From positions 240,133 to 304,132 of the forward strand of contig CAWJLY010000003.1 in assembly GCA_963843805.1 (NCBI GenBank): a stretch of DNA of 64,000 bases, given 5' to 3'. The DNA is from Ideonella_A sp963843805 (GTDB lineage Bacteria > Pseudomonadota > Gammaproteobacteria > Burkholderiales > Burkholderiaceae_C). This document shows positions 39,290 through 52,100 of this stretch, one piece after another. Under the pieces are notes generated by a model, which was not told the DNA's origin, searched no databases, and saw only the letters and a list, made by a program, of their open reading frames with translations. The translations under genes and the position numbers were made by a program. Numbering within the stretch: position 1 is the stretch's first letter; each line of letters opens with the position of its first letter.

Positions 39290-40249
39290 TCACTGCCGCA
39301 ACGCCTGCGCCGTGCCGCGCAACGCCGGCGGCGATTTGGCGTCGATCACATAAATCGGAATCTGCGAGAGATAGGCCTCGTAACGCCCTTTGGCGTCGAA
39401 GCGGGCGCGGAAATCGGATCGATCGATCATCTCCCCCAACGCCGGCACGATGCCGCCGCCGATGAAAACGCCACGCCGCGCGCCCAGTGTCAGCGCCAGA
39501 TCACCGGCCACGCTGCCCAGCAGCCTGAAAAACAGATCCAGCGCCTGCGTGCAGATTGCGTTGCTGCCATTCTTCGCGTGCTCGGTGATCTGCCGCGCGC
39601 TCATCGATTCGAACGGCGTGCCGGCGGTCACGGCGCAGGCCCGGTAGAGATTGACGATTCCCGGCCCGGACAATGCGCGCTCGGCCGACGCGCGGCCGAA
39701 TTCACGGCGCAATTCGCGCAGGATCGCATCCTCCCAATCATCGGCGCCGGCCAATGTCACGTGGCCACCTTCACCGGAGATCGCGCTGTAGGCGCCATCG
39801 CCCGCCGGCAGCAAGCCGCCAACCCCCAGACCCGTTCCGGCGCCGAGCAGCCCCCAAGCCGCGTCGAGTGCCGGCATCCCGTCGCCGACCGACCGCAACT
39901 CATCGTCGCCGAGTGCCGGCAGCGCCAGTGCCAGCGCGGTGAAATCATTCAGCACCAGCAGCCGCTCCAGCCCCAATGCCGCCTTCATCGCCGCGGTCGA
40001 AAAGCGCCACTCCCGATTCGTCATGGCAACCTGATCGGCCGTCACCGGCGCCGCGATGCCAATGGCTGCTGCGGTCGGCGCAAGGGCGGTGTGGTGGCGC
40101 AGATAGTGCTCGGCCATCTCGATCACGCCCGAAAATTCGTCGCAGTCGAGCACCGTCTCATCGCGAAACACGCCGTCGTCGTCGCCCGTCTGCAGCGCAA
40201 AGCGCGCATGGGTGCCGCCGATATCGCCGAGCAGATTGATGGTGGTCAT
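39290..40249 (-). CDS. glk: Glucokinase
   Basis: ATP-dependent phosphorylation of glucose. 319 residues, intact. ATP-binding GDIGGTHARFAL at residues ~8-19; sugar-binding LNDFTALALALP; GAGTGLGVGGLLPA; SGEGGHV. ATG at 40249 (MTTINLLGDIGG) fits the family. As written, fabI reads in phase into glk, but a one-base correction restores the fabI stop 24 bp upstream of this start. Confidence 0.93.
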   Translation of the reverse strand: MTTINLLGDIGGTHARFALQTGDDDGVFRDETVLDCDEFSGVIEMAEHYLRHHTALAPTAAAIGIAAPVTADQVAMTNREWRFSTAAMKAALGLERLLVLNDFTALALALPALGDDELRSVGDGMPALDAAWGLLGAGTGLGVGGLLPAGDGAYSAISGEGGHVTLAGADDWEDAILRELRREFGRASAERALSGPGIVNLYRACAVTAGTPFESMSARQITEHAKNGSNAICTQALDLFFRLLGSVAGDLALTLGARRGVFIGGGIVPALGEMIDRSDFRARFDAKGRYEAYLSQIPIYVIDAKSPPALRGTAQALRQ

Positions 40250-40272
40250 GAGGGTGCGGGTCGTCGAGCGAT

Positions 40273-41068
40273 TCAGCTTTCCGCGGCCGCGTCCACACCA
40301 CCCATCACCGTGACTGAACCCGCCATCGACATAGGTGATCTCCGCCGTCACGCCGGCCGCCAGGTCCGACAACAAGAACGCCGCCACATTGCCGACATCG
40401 TCGATCGTCACGTTGCGCCCGAGCGGCGCGGTTTTGGCGACTGCCTCGAGCATCTTGCCAAAACCCTTGATTCCGGACGCCGCCAGCGTCTTGATCGGCC
40501 CGGCCGAAATGCCGTTGACGCGCACGCCCTGCGGGCCCAACGCCGCGGCCAGGTAGCGCACGCTGGCCTCCAGCGAGGCCTTGGCCAGCCCCATCGTGTT
40601 GTAGTTCGGCACCGTCCGCACCGAGCCCAGGTAGGTCAAGGTCAGCAACGAACTGCCCGGCCGCAACAGGCTCTTCGAAGCCTTGGCCATGCCTGGAAAG
40701 CTGTACGCCGATATATCGTGGGCAATCCGGAATGCCTCGCGTGACAAGCCATCCAGCAGGTCGCCGCTGATCGCCTCGCGCGGCGCAAAGCCGATGGCAT
40801 GGACAAAACCGTCGAACTGCGGCCAGCTCTGCGCCAGGCTGCTGAACATGGCATCGATCTGCGCGTCGTCGCCCACATCGCAGTCGAAGACCATCGTCGA
40901 GCCGAACTCGGCGGCGTAGCCGGTGATCCGGTCCTTGAAGCGCTCGCCGACATAACTGAACGCCAGCTCCGCGCCCTCGCGGTGACAGGCGCGCGCAATG
41001 CCGTAGGCAATCGACCGGTTCGACAGCACCCCCGTGATCAACAACCGCTTGCCGGCTAGAAAGCCCAT
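40273..41068 (-). CDS. fabI: Enoyl-ACP reductase (NADH) FabI, one frame change near the end
   Basis: Last reductive step of fatty-acid elongation. Cofactor motif LLITGVLSNRSIAYGIA, catalytic YNTMGLAK preceded by TYLGSVRTVP, and PIKTLAASGIKGF. ~264 codons. Near 40308 an extra G (CACGGTGATG for CACGTGATG) displaces the last 15 residues; corrected, the protein ends SHVMGGVDAAAES with a TGA at 40273-40275, the standard C-terminus. Start 41068 (MGFLAGKRLLITG). Divergent from the rimP operon promoter. Confidence 0.93.
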
Positions 41069-41119
41069 GCGTGGTCTCCGAGAAACAAGTCGGCACATTG
41101 TGTCTCGGTTTGCTGGCGG

Positions 41120-41148
41120 TTGAAATCCCCCCTGCAACGCGCTACAAT
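41120..41148 (+). promoter_or_regulatory. Sigma-70 promoter of the rimP-nusA-infB operon
   Basis: TTGAAA at 41120-41125 and TACAAT at 41143-41148, separated by exactly 17 bp. It points at rimP, 103 bp ahead, with a leader hairpin in between. This is the best promoter match seen in the window. Confidence 0.75.
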
Positions 41149-41170
41149 GCTGGTTTTCCAAGAAAGCTGC

Positions 41171-41200
41171 ATGGGCGGATTCTTCCGGCCCATTTTTTTT
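41171..41200 (+). terminator. Leader hairpin with T run (possible attenuator) before rimP
   Basis: ATGGGCGGA, loop, TCCGGCCCAT followed by TTTTTTT: a stem of about nine pairs with one bulged G and an eight-T tail. It lies between the promoter and rimP, so it would terminate the operon transcript unless read through. Transcription control of the operon that encodes NusA by attenuation is plausible. Confidence 0.65.
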
Positions 41201-41250
41201 GCCTGATCGATTTTGAATCGATCAATTACCCTGAAAAGAACCCGCATTTC

Positions 41251-41949
41251 GTGAACTGGCTGGACGCCGTTGAACGCACCGTGACCGCCCTCGGCTACGA
41301 CTTGGTCGATACCGAGCGCACCGCGGGTGGTTTGCTGCGCGTGTCGATCGACCGCATCCCGGGCAAGGCGTACGACACCGGTATCGGCGAGTTCATCACG
41401 GTCGACGATTGCGAAAAAGTGACGCGGCAGTTGCAGCATGTGCTGGAGGTCGAGGTGGCGCCGTACGAGCGGCTCGAGGTGTCGTCGCCGGGGCTCGATC
41501 GGCCGTTGAAGCGCGAGGCCGATTACCAGCGCTTCGTGGGCGAGCAGGTGGCGTTGACGTTGAAGCTGCCGTTTCAGGGGCGGAAGAAATATCAGGGCGT
41601 GTTGGAGCATGGGGAACAGGAAGGGCAGTGGCGGGTGGTGTTGGGCGGAGAGAAGAAGCCGGTGGGGGGTTCCAAGCGGGTCAAGGCGCGGCTGAAGCCG
41701 CTCAGTCAACCCCAACCGGCCGTCGATGGCGTTGCCACAGCGGCCACGGCCGCGCTTGCGGCATCGCCCACCCGGCAAGCCCTCACCTTCACCCTCGCCG
41801 AGGTCCGCGAGGCCCGGCTGGTGCCGGTATTGGATTTCAAGGGGCGCCGCTTTGCAGAAGCTGCCGAGCAGCAGCAGGCGGCCCCATCGACGTCACCAGC
41901 CAACGAGCTGGTAACGGGTGATCAAGTAGACGGAGGTCGTGACAAATGA
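41251..41949 (+). CDS. rimP: Ribosome maturation factor RimP
   Basis: 30S assembly factor. GTG start at 41251 gives MNWLDAVERTVTALGYDLVD, the family beginning; VEVSSPGLDRPL-type motif appears as LEVSSPGLDRPLKREADY. 232 residues, longer than E. coli RimP (~150) because of an Ala/Pro-rich insertion (~residues 150-175, QPQPAVDGVATAATAALAAS) before the C-terminal SH3-like part (TFTLAEVREARLVPVLDF) and an extra tail. The stop overlaps the nusA ATG. Intact frame. Confidence 0.92.
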   Translation: MNWLDAVERTVTALGYDLVDTERTAGGLLRVSIDRIPGKAYDTGIGEFITVDDCEKVTRQLQHVLEVEVAPYERLEVSSPGLDRPLKREADYQRFVGEQVALTLKLPFQGRKKYQGVLEHGEQEGQWRVVLGGEKKPVGGSKRVKARLKPLSQPQPAVDGVATAATAALAASPTRQALTFTLAEVREARLVPVLDFKGRRFAEAAEQQQAAPSTSPANELVTGDQVDGGRDK

Positions 41950-43426
41950 ATCGCGAGTTGTTGATGCTGGTGGACGCGATTTCGCGCGAGAAGAGTGTCG
42001 AGCTGGAGGTCGTATTCGGCGCTGTCGAATCGGCATTGGCCTCGGCGTCGAAGAAGCTGCATGGCGGCGAAGTCGATATCCGTGTCAGCGTCGACCGCGA
42101 CACCGGCGAGTACGAAACCTTCCGCCGCTGGCATGTGGTGCCGAACGAGGCCGGCCTGCAGCTGCCCGATTCCGAAATCCTGTTGTTCGAGGCCGCCGAG
42201 CAGATCCCCGACATCGAGGTCGACGACTACATCGAAGAGCCGGTTGATTCGGTCTCGATCGGCCGCATCGGCGCGCAAGCTGCCAAGCAGGTGATCCTGC
42301 AGAAGATCCGCGACGCCGAACGCGAGCAGCTGCTGACCGATTTCCTGTCGCGTGGCGAAAAGATCTTCGTCGGTACCGTCAAGCGCCTCGACAAGGGCGA
42401 CATCATCGTCGAGTCGGGCCGCGTCGAAGGCCGGCTGCGCCGCAGCGAGATGATCCCGAAGGAAAACCTGCGCACCGGCGACCGCGTTCGCGCCTACCTG
42501 GCCGAGGTCGACCCGACCTTGCGGGGCCCGCAGATTCTGCTGTCGCGCAGCGCGCCCGGCTTCATGATCGAGCTGTTTGCGCAAGAAGTGCCCGAGATCG
42601 AGCAAGGCCTGCTCGAGATCAAGAACGCCGCCCGCGACCCAGGCAGCCGCGCCAAGATCGCCGTCGTCTCGCACGACAAGCGGGTCGACCCGATCGGCAC
42701 CTGCGTCGGCGTGCGCGGCTCACGCGTCAATGGCGTGACCAACGAGCTGGCCGGCGAACGGGTCGACATCGTGTTGTGGTCGGCCGACCCGGCGCAATTC
42801 GTGATCGGCGCCTTGGCGCCGGCCAATGTGCAGTCGATCGTCGTCGATGAAGAACGTCACGCGATGGACGTCGTCGTCGACGAAGAAAACCTGGCCATCG
42901 CGATCGGCCGTGGCGGCCAGAACGTCCGGCTCGCCAGCGAGCTGACCGGCTGGCGAATCAACATCATGACGGCCGAGGAATCGACCGCCAAGCAGGATCG
43001 CCGAATCCGAAAGCGTTCGCGCCATCTTCGTCGACAAGCTCGACGTCGATGCCGAGGTCGCCGACATCCTGATCGCCGAGGGCTTTTCCAGCCTCGAAGA
43101 AGTGGCCTACGTGCCGATGCAGGAAATGCTCGAGATCGAAGGCTTCGACGAAGACACCGTCAACGAGCTGCGCACCCGTGCCAAGGATGCGCTGCTGACG
43201 ATGGAGATCGCCAGAGGAAGAACGCGTCGACGATGTCTCGCAGGATCTGCGCGACCTCGAAGGCCTGACCCCTGAACTGATCGTCAAGCTGTCCGACGGC
43301 AACGTCAACACGCGTGACGACCTCGCCGACCTGGCCGTCGACGAACTGACCGAGATGACCGGCATCGGCGAAGAAGATGCCAAGGTGTTGATCATGAAGG
43401 CGCGCGAGCACTGGTTCACCACCTGA
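41946..43426 (+). CDS. nusA: Transcription termination/antitermination factor NusA, two frame changes
   Basis: ~493 codons. N-terminal RNAP-binding domain (MNRELLMLVDAISREKSVEL), S1 domain (GTVKRLDKGDIIVESGRVEG), KH domains (RSAPGFMIELFAQEVPEIEQ; AIGRGGQNVRLASELTGWRI) and two C-terminal acidic repeats (ADILIAEGFSSLEEVAYVP; TPELIVKLSDGNVNTRDDLA). Extra bases near 42997 (CAG-G-ATC) and 43212 (GCC-A-GAG) shift the frame. ATGA overlap with rimP shows coupling. Confidence 0.94.
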
Positions 43427-43502
43427 GCCTGCTGCAGACCGCCCTCCACGTACCACCCGCCCGAAGTCGCAAGACAAGCAAGACGAAAGCAAGGAAGCAA
43501 CA

Positions 43503-46569
<3,067 letters not shown>

Positions 46570-46576
46570 CCGCACC

Positions 46577-46939
46577 ATGCGACACAAACGCGCCATCCCC
46601 AACCGCAGCTTTCGCATCGCCGACCAGATCCAGCGCGATCTGGCCGAGCTGATCCGTGAGCTGAAGGATCCGCGAATCGGCATGGTCACGTTGCACGCTG
46701 TTGAAGTGACTGCGGATTACGCCCACGCCAAGGTGTTTTTCTCGGTGCTGATCGGCAGCCCTGAAGAAAATGAGATCGGCCTGAACGAGGCCGCCGGGTT
46801 TTTGCGCAATGGGCTGTTCAAGCGCCTGCAGATTCACACGGTGCCGACGTTGCATTTCGTATTCGACCGCACGACCGAACGCGCGGCGGAGTTGAGCGAC
46901 TTGATCAAGCAGGCGAATTCGATGCAGGCGAAGGATTGA
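46577..46939 (+). CDS. rbfA: Ribosome-binding factor A
   Basis: Cold-shock 30S maturation factor, 120 residues, intact. RSFRIADQIQRDLAELIREL, DPRIGMVTLHAVEVTADYAH and LHFVFDRTTERAAEL are characteristic. Starts seven bases after infB. Its last codons (ATGCAGGCGAAGGATTGA) form the first unit of the tandem array downstream. Confidence 0.94.
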   Translation: MRHKRAIPNRSFRIADQIQRDLAELIRELKDPRIGMVTLHAVEVTADYAHAKVFFSVLIGSPEENEIGLNEAAGFLRNGLFKRLQIHTVPTLHFVFDRTTERAAELSDLIKQANSMQAKD

Positions 46940-47640
46940 GGATCGCGGCGGGGTTTCGGAATTTGATCTTGGCTGCGCCGGGGGGATCGTGGGGCGCCGG
47001 CCCCTCACCCCAGCCCTCTCCCCAGAGGGGCGAGGGGGAACACTCTGGCTTCTGCGGTGGCGGGAATTTCTTCTCCTCAGAGGGGACACTGATGGAGGCG
47101 AAGGGTTGAGGGTGGAAGGGCTTGGGGGATTGATCTGGCTGCGCGGTGGGAATCGTGGGGCGCCTGCCCCTCACCCCGGCCCTCTCCCCGGAGGGGCGAG
47201 GGGGAACACTCCAGTTTCTGCGGTGGCGGGAATTTCTTCTCCTCAGAGGGTGCACCGATGCAGGCGAAGGATTGAGGGTAGGCAGGGCTTGGGGGATTTG
47301 ATCTGGTTGCGCGGTGGGAATCGTGGGGCGCCGGCCCCTCACCCCCAGCCCTCTCCCCGGAGGGGCGAGGGGGAACACTCCGGTTAGCGGTCCCGCGAAT
47401 TCCTTCTCCTCAGAGTGGGCCCGATGGAGGCGAAGGGTTGAGGGTTGCGGGGCTTGGGGGATTTGAACTTGGCTGCGCGGTGGCGATGGTGGGGCGCCGG
47501 CCCCTCACCCCAGCCCTCTCCCCAGAGGGGCGAGGGGGTAACAGCGGAGAAACCGTTTGTCGCCGAATTGAATTTCCCTCGCCCCTCTGGGGAGAGGGTA
47601 GGGTGAGGGGTAACGCGCCGCCCCGATCCCACTCGCAGGC
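46922..47640 (+). repeat. ~167-bp tandem array built from the rbfA 3' end plus a dispersed palindromic repeat
   Basis: Four units start at 46922, 47092, 47258 and 47424 (spacing 170, 166, 166). Each begins with a copy of the rbfA end (ATGCAGGCGAAGGATTGAGG or a one/two-base variant), continues with a GGCTTGGGGGATTTGATCT-like segment, then GTGGGGCGCCGGCCCCTCAC and a CCCTCTCCCC/GGGGCGAGGG repeat, and ends TTCTTCTCCTCAGAG. The final unit is cut after the repeat and is followed by an inverted copy (47574-47606, CCCTCGCCCCTCTGGGGAGA). The CCCCTCACCC..CCCTCTCCCC core is a widely dispersed intergenic repeat in bacteria. No protein gene is supported in this 783-bp gap. Confidence 0.85.
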
Positions 47641-47722
47641 ACCGCTATCTTGACCCTTGCTAGCTCGGTGGGAGCCCACCCGCAGACGCAAACCCCCCAC
47701 ACGCGGCACGGCAACGCCCTAC

Positions 47723-49070
47723 ATGTCCAAACCCCACACCCCCCGCCCGCGCACGATTCGCCGTCCGGTCCACGGCGTCCTGCTGCTCGACAAACCTCTG
47801 GGCCTGTCGAGCAACGACGCCTTGCAAAAGGCCAAGCGCCTGTTGCGCGCTGAAAAAGCCGGCCACACCGGCACGCTCGACCCCTTGGCGACTGGCCTGC
47901 TGCCGCTGTGTTTTGGCGCCGCCACCAAGTTCTCGCAAGTCAGCCTCGATGCCGACAAGCGCTACATCGCGACGATCCAGCTCGGCATCAGCACGACGAC
48001 CGCCGATGCCGAAGGCGAGGTTACCCAAACCCGCCCGGTCGAGCTTGCCGACGGCAGCCCGATCACCCGCGCCGACGTCGAAGCCGCCTGCGCCCGATTC
48101 ATCGGCGTGATCGACCAGCTGCCGCCGATGTATTCGGCATTGAAGCGCGACGGCAAACCGCTTTACGAATATGCCCGCGCCGGCATCGAGGTCGACCGCG
48201 ACGCACGGCAGGTAACGATTCATGCCATCACGGTGATCGCAGGTGTCGATGGTCCGAATCATGTGGGAGCGCCTTCAGGCGCGACAGCAGAGGTGGACCG
48301 ACAATCCATCGCGCCTCATGTGGGAGCGCCTTCAGGCGCGATAGCAGAGGTGGACCGACAATCCATCGCGCCTGAAGGCGCTCCCACAGAACACCAGCCT
48401 CAGCCTCAGCCTCAGCCTCAGCCCAGCCACAGCCACAGCCAGTCAGAGCCCAGCCCCAGCCACAGCCTCAGCCTCAGGCCCAGGCCCAGGCCCAGGCTCA
48501 GGCCCAGGCCCAGGTCACAGGCTCCAGGCCGAGGCCCAGGCCCAGGCCCGATCCGAGCCGCAGCCCGAGCCCACGCCGCACGGCCCGATTCCTGATCAGA
48601 ACCTCGGCGCGAACCGCTACATTTTGGACATCCGCTGCTCCAAGGGCACCTACATCCGCACCCTGGCCGAAGATATCGGCAAGGCACTCGGCTGCGGCGC
48701 GCACCTGGCGGCCCTGCGCCGCACCGAAACCGGCCCGCTGACGCTAGCAAACGCGCTGACCCTGGAGCAACTCGAAGCCATGGATGAGGCCGGCCGCGAT
48801 GCCGCGCTTCATCCTGCCGACATGCTGCTGGCCGACTGGCCGATCGTCCGTCTGCCAGCGGAAGACGCCGCCCGCTTCCTCAGCGGCGTCCGCCGCCGCC
48901 TGCCGCTGCCCGACGCGCCGCATCTGCGCGTCTACGGCCCCGAACCGAAAGCTTTTCTCGGCAGCGGCCACATTACCGCTGGCGAGCTGATCAGCGACCG
49001 CCTGCTGAGCCCGATCGAGGTGCAAGGTCTGCTCGATTCGACCGGTCCAGCCGCTGACCCACGCCCCTGA
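47723..49070 (+). CDS. truB: tRNA pseudouridine55 synthase TruB with a repeat-derived insertion
   Basis: Makes pseudouridine 55 in the tRNA T loop. Catalytic Asp in GHTGTLDPLATGLLPLCFG; also YSALKRDGKPLYEYAR and SKGTYIRTLAEDIGKALGCG. ~449 codons against ~300 in the family: between VTIHAITVIA (48235) and NRYILDIRCSKGTYI (48612) sit about 120 extra codons, comprising two direct copies of a GTGGGAGCG repeat, an inverted half copy and a CAGCCT/CAGGCC-type low-complexity tract. The insertion stays open apart from one frame change in the low-complexity part, and the flanking enzyme is intact. It may be a tolerated surface loop or may inactivate the enzyme. ATG 47723. Confidence 0.85.
48260..48390. 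repeat. REP-like element inside truB
   Basis: Two 57-bp direct copies (48260-48316 and 48317-48373) starting CATGTGGGAGCGCCTTCAGG and ending CAATCCATCGCGCCT, nearly identical, followed by an inverted partial copy (CGCGCCTGAAGGCGCTCCCA, ending ~48387). The last inverted half can pair with either direct copy to form a strong hairpin. Related half-copy at 9751. Confidence 0.8.
48396..48592 (+). repeat. Low-complexity CAGCCT / CAGGCC tract in truB
   Basis: Successive runs of CAGCCT, CAGCCA/CAGTCAG, AGCCTC and CAGGCC hexamers or near-hexamers. In frame they encode Gln-Pro, Ser-His and then Gln-Ala (or Arg-Pro in the shifted frame) repeats. A frame change lies inside the tract near 48475. Typical of replication-slippage expansion. 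Confidence 0.75.
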
Positions 49071-49129
49071 GGTTTTCCGCACCGTGCAGGTCGGCCATGA
49101 CACGCGGCACCCGCTTGTTCAGCGTCTCC

Positions 49130-52100
49130 TCAAATCACCGACGCCGTCAGCATCCCCTGCGCCATCTGATGATTGTTGCGGGTCGACGGAGCAAACATCG
49201 TCGACGATGCCTCGCTGCCCAGCGCGCCGAAGCTCGCCATTGCCGAGACCAGGTTCTGCGCCTGGCTGTCGAGCAGCACCGATCCGTCGGTGAACCGGAA
49301 CTCCTCCACGTGCCACGCATTGCCGAGGTACCAGTTCTGGATCACCAGCTTGTCGGCACCGGCCGATGCATTGAGCAGCACCTCGAGGTTGTTGCCGGAC
49401 TTGGCGAAGGCCACGTCGCTTTGCCGCACACTGCCGACGAACTCGATCCGGTCCTTGACGCCGGCGGTGGCATCGTTGTCCTGGATCGTATCGACGCCGC
49501 TGCCCAAGCCGAACCGGTAGGTGTCGGCGCCGGCCGCGCCGATCAGGATGTCGTTGCCGCCCGCACCATCGAGCGTGTCGTCGCCGGCACCGCCGTTCAA
49601 GGTGTTGACGGCGCCGTTGCCGACCAGCACGTTGTTCAGCGTATTGCCCGTCGCATTGATCGCGTTGGGGCCGGTCAGCGTCAGGTTCTCGACATTGCTC
49701 GCCAATGTGTACGACGCACTGGCCAGCACCGAATCATGACCCTGGTTGGCAACTTCGGTAATGACATCGCCGCTGGCGTCGACGATATACAGATCGTCGC
49801 CAGTGCCGCCGATCAGCTTGTCGTTGCCGGCACCACCATCGAGCGTATCGTTGCCGGCATCACCGGTCAGCGTGTTGCCGGCGGCATTGCCGGTCAGCCG
49901 GTTGTTCAAGGTATTGCCGGTTCCGCTGAGATTGGTTGTGCCGAGCAGGATCAGGTTCTCGAGGTTGGCACCGAGTGTCCAGCTGAGCTTCGCCGATACG
50001 GTATCGATGCCCTCGTTGGCCACCTCGACGATCGAGTCCTTGCTGTTGTCGACCACATACCAGTCGTCACCCGCGCCGCCGGTCATCGTGTCGGCACCCG
50101 CGCCGCCATCCAGGGTATCGCTGCCCGCCAGGCCATATAACTTGTTGGCGCCGGCGTTGCCGAGCACGATGTTGGCCAGTGAGTTGCCGTAACCGTTGAT
50201 GGCGTTGCTGCCGGTGAGGGTCAGGTTTTCGACATCGTTGCCGAGGGTGTACGAAATCGAACTCTGCACCAGGTCGATGCCCTCGCCAGGCTGCTCGATC
50301 ACGACATCACCGATGTTGTCGACCACATAGGTGTCGTTGCCTTGCCGGCCGGTCATCGTGTCGGCGCCCACACCGCCATTCAAGACATTGGCCGCTGCGT
50401 TGCCCGTCAAGACGTTGGCCAGGCTGTTGCCGGTCGCGTTGATCGGCGCCGAGCCGGACAACTCCAGCGCTTCGACGTTGTTCACGTTCAGCAGCGTGAA
50501 CGATAGGCTGGCAATCACACGGTCGTTGCCCTCGCCAGCGTTCTCGATCACGACGTCGCTGACGCTGTCGACGATAAAGATGTCGTCGCCGGCACCGCCT
50601 CTCATCGTGTCGTTGCCCGGCCCGCCGTCGAGCCGGTCGTTGCCGGCCAGGCCGTTCAGCTGATCATTGCCCGCCAGGCCGTTCAAGGTGTCTGCGTTCG
50701 CAGTCCCGTTGAGCACATCGTTGCCGGCGGTGCCGATGGCGGTTCTGGCCAGCGCGTCGATGGTGGCGCGGCTCCACAGGGTGCCGTCGGCGAACGTCAC
50801 CGACTCGATGCCTGTGAAGCGTGACCCCGTCGGTAGATGCGCCGAATGTCAATCGGTAGCGGCCGGCATTCGCGCCAGCCACGTCGGCCACCACTTGCAC
50901 GCCGGCCGACGTGAACCCGCCACCCAGCGCCAGTACATCCGCAGTGCCCGCCGAGTCATCGATCTGGTCCATGCCATCACCCGGGTTGAACACATAGCGG
51001 TCATCACCCGCCGAATCGCCGATGATGTCGTTGCCCGGCCCGCCAATCAACGTGTCGTTGCCCGCATCGCCGAACAACGTGTCATTGCCGCTGCTGCCCA
51101 TCACCAGGTCGTTGCCGCCGCCGGCTTCGATCGAATCGTCGCCGGCCAGTCCGTCCAAGGTATCGGCGCCCGCTGTACCCATGATGAAATCGTCGCCTGC
51201 CGTAGCGGCATAGACGATGCGGGCGTCGACATCCGACCGGCTCCACGTCGTGCCATCGGCAAACCGTACCTGGTCGTTGGCATTGAGCATCAATTGCACC
51301 GTGTCGCCCGTGGTCTGCAAGCGAAGCACAATTCGGCCGCCGTAGCTGGGCGAACAGACGATGTCGCTGGCCAGGATGCCGGCCCCGAATTCGACGATGG
51401 CGCCCAGGGCGGTCGGCTGGTTCTCGATCACGTCCTGCCCAAATCCCGGATCGAACCGGTACACATTGCCGCCAGGCCCGCCAAACAGCCGATCATTGCC
51501 GGCGCCGCCGATCAGCACGTCGGTATCCTGACGGCCAGAAAATCCTGACCAATCACCGGCCCGCAACGCGTCATCGCCCGCGCCGCCGTCCAGCGTATCG
51601 GAGCCGAGCCCTCCGCTCAAATCGTCATCCCCCGCACCGCCGGTGATGAAATCCGCATCGCGGAACCCGCTGATCACGTCGGCGCCAGCAGTTCCACTGA
51701 ACAACTTCCGCAGAATCTGGTCCCGCGTCCAGATCGTGCCTTCGGCGAAGTGGATTTCGTCGGGCAACTGCCGAACGTAGTCGACCTGCACTTGGCTGAT
51801 CGATCCACCGCTGGCCAGACCGAACTGAACCACTGAGTTGCCGGATGCGCTGATGCCGACATCATTGGGCGCGATGCCGCTGCCGAACTCGATGATCGTG
51901 CGGGTACCGCGGGTCGAATCCAGCACGTCGAGCCCATCCCCACGCGAGTAGACGACCGTATTGGTTCCGGCATCTGCAAACAAGGTGTCGTTGCCCGTGC
52001 CGCCGATCAGGCGGGCTGCGCCATCGGCGGCGAACAGCCAGTCGTTTCCACCGTCGCCACGTAGTACGGAGCCGTTCCCCACGCCGTACAAGGTGTCATT

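Noticed and set aside
39290..41068. A FabI-glucokinase fusion protein
   Set aside because: One extra G near 40308 explains the lost stop. The corrected FabI has the standard C-terminus, and Glk has its own start.
46922..47640. Regular repeats suggesting a CRISPR array
   Set aside because: The unit is about 167 bp, with rbfA-derived sequence and GC-rich palindromes. There are no 25-40-bp repeats with unique spacers and no cas genes.
48260..48390. Direct repeats in truB as a CRISPR or attachment site
   Set aside because: Only two full copies plus an inverted half, with no spacers between them. They belong to a dispersed REP-like family (partial copy at 9751).
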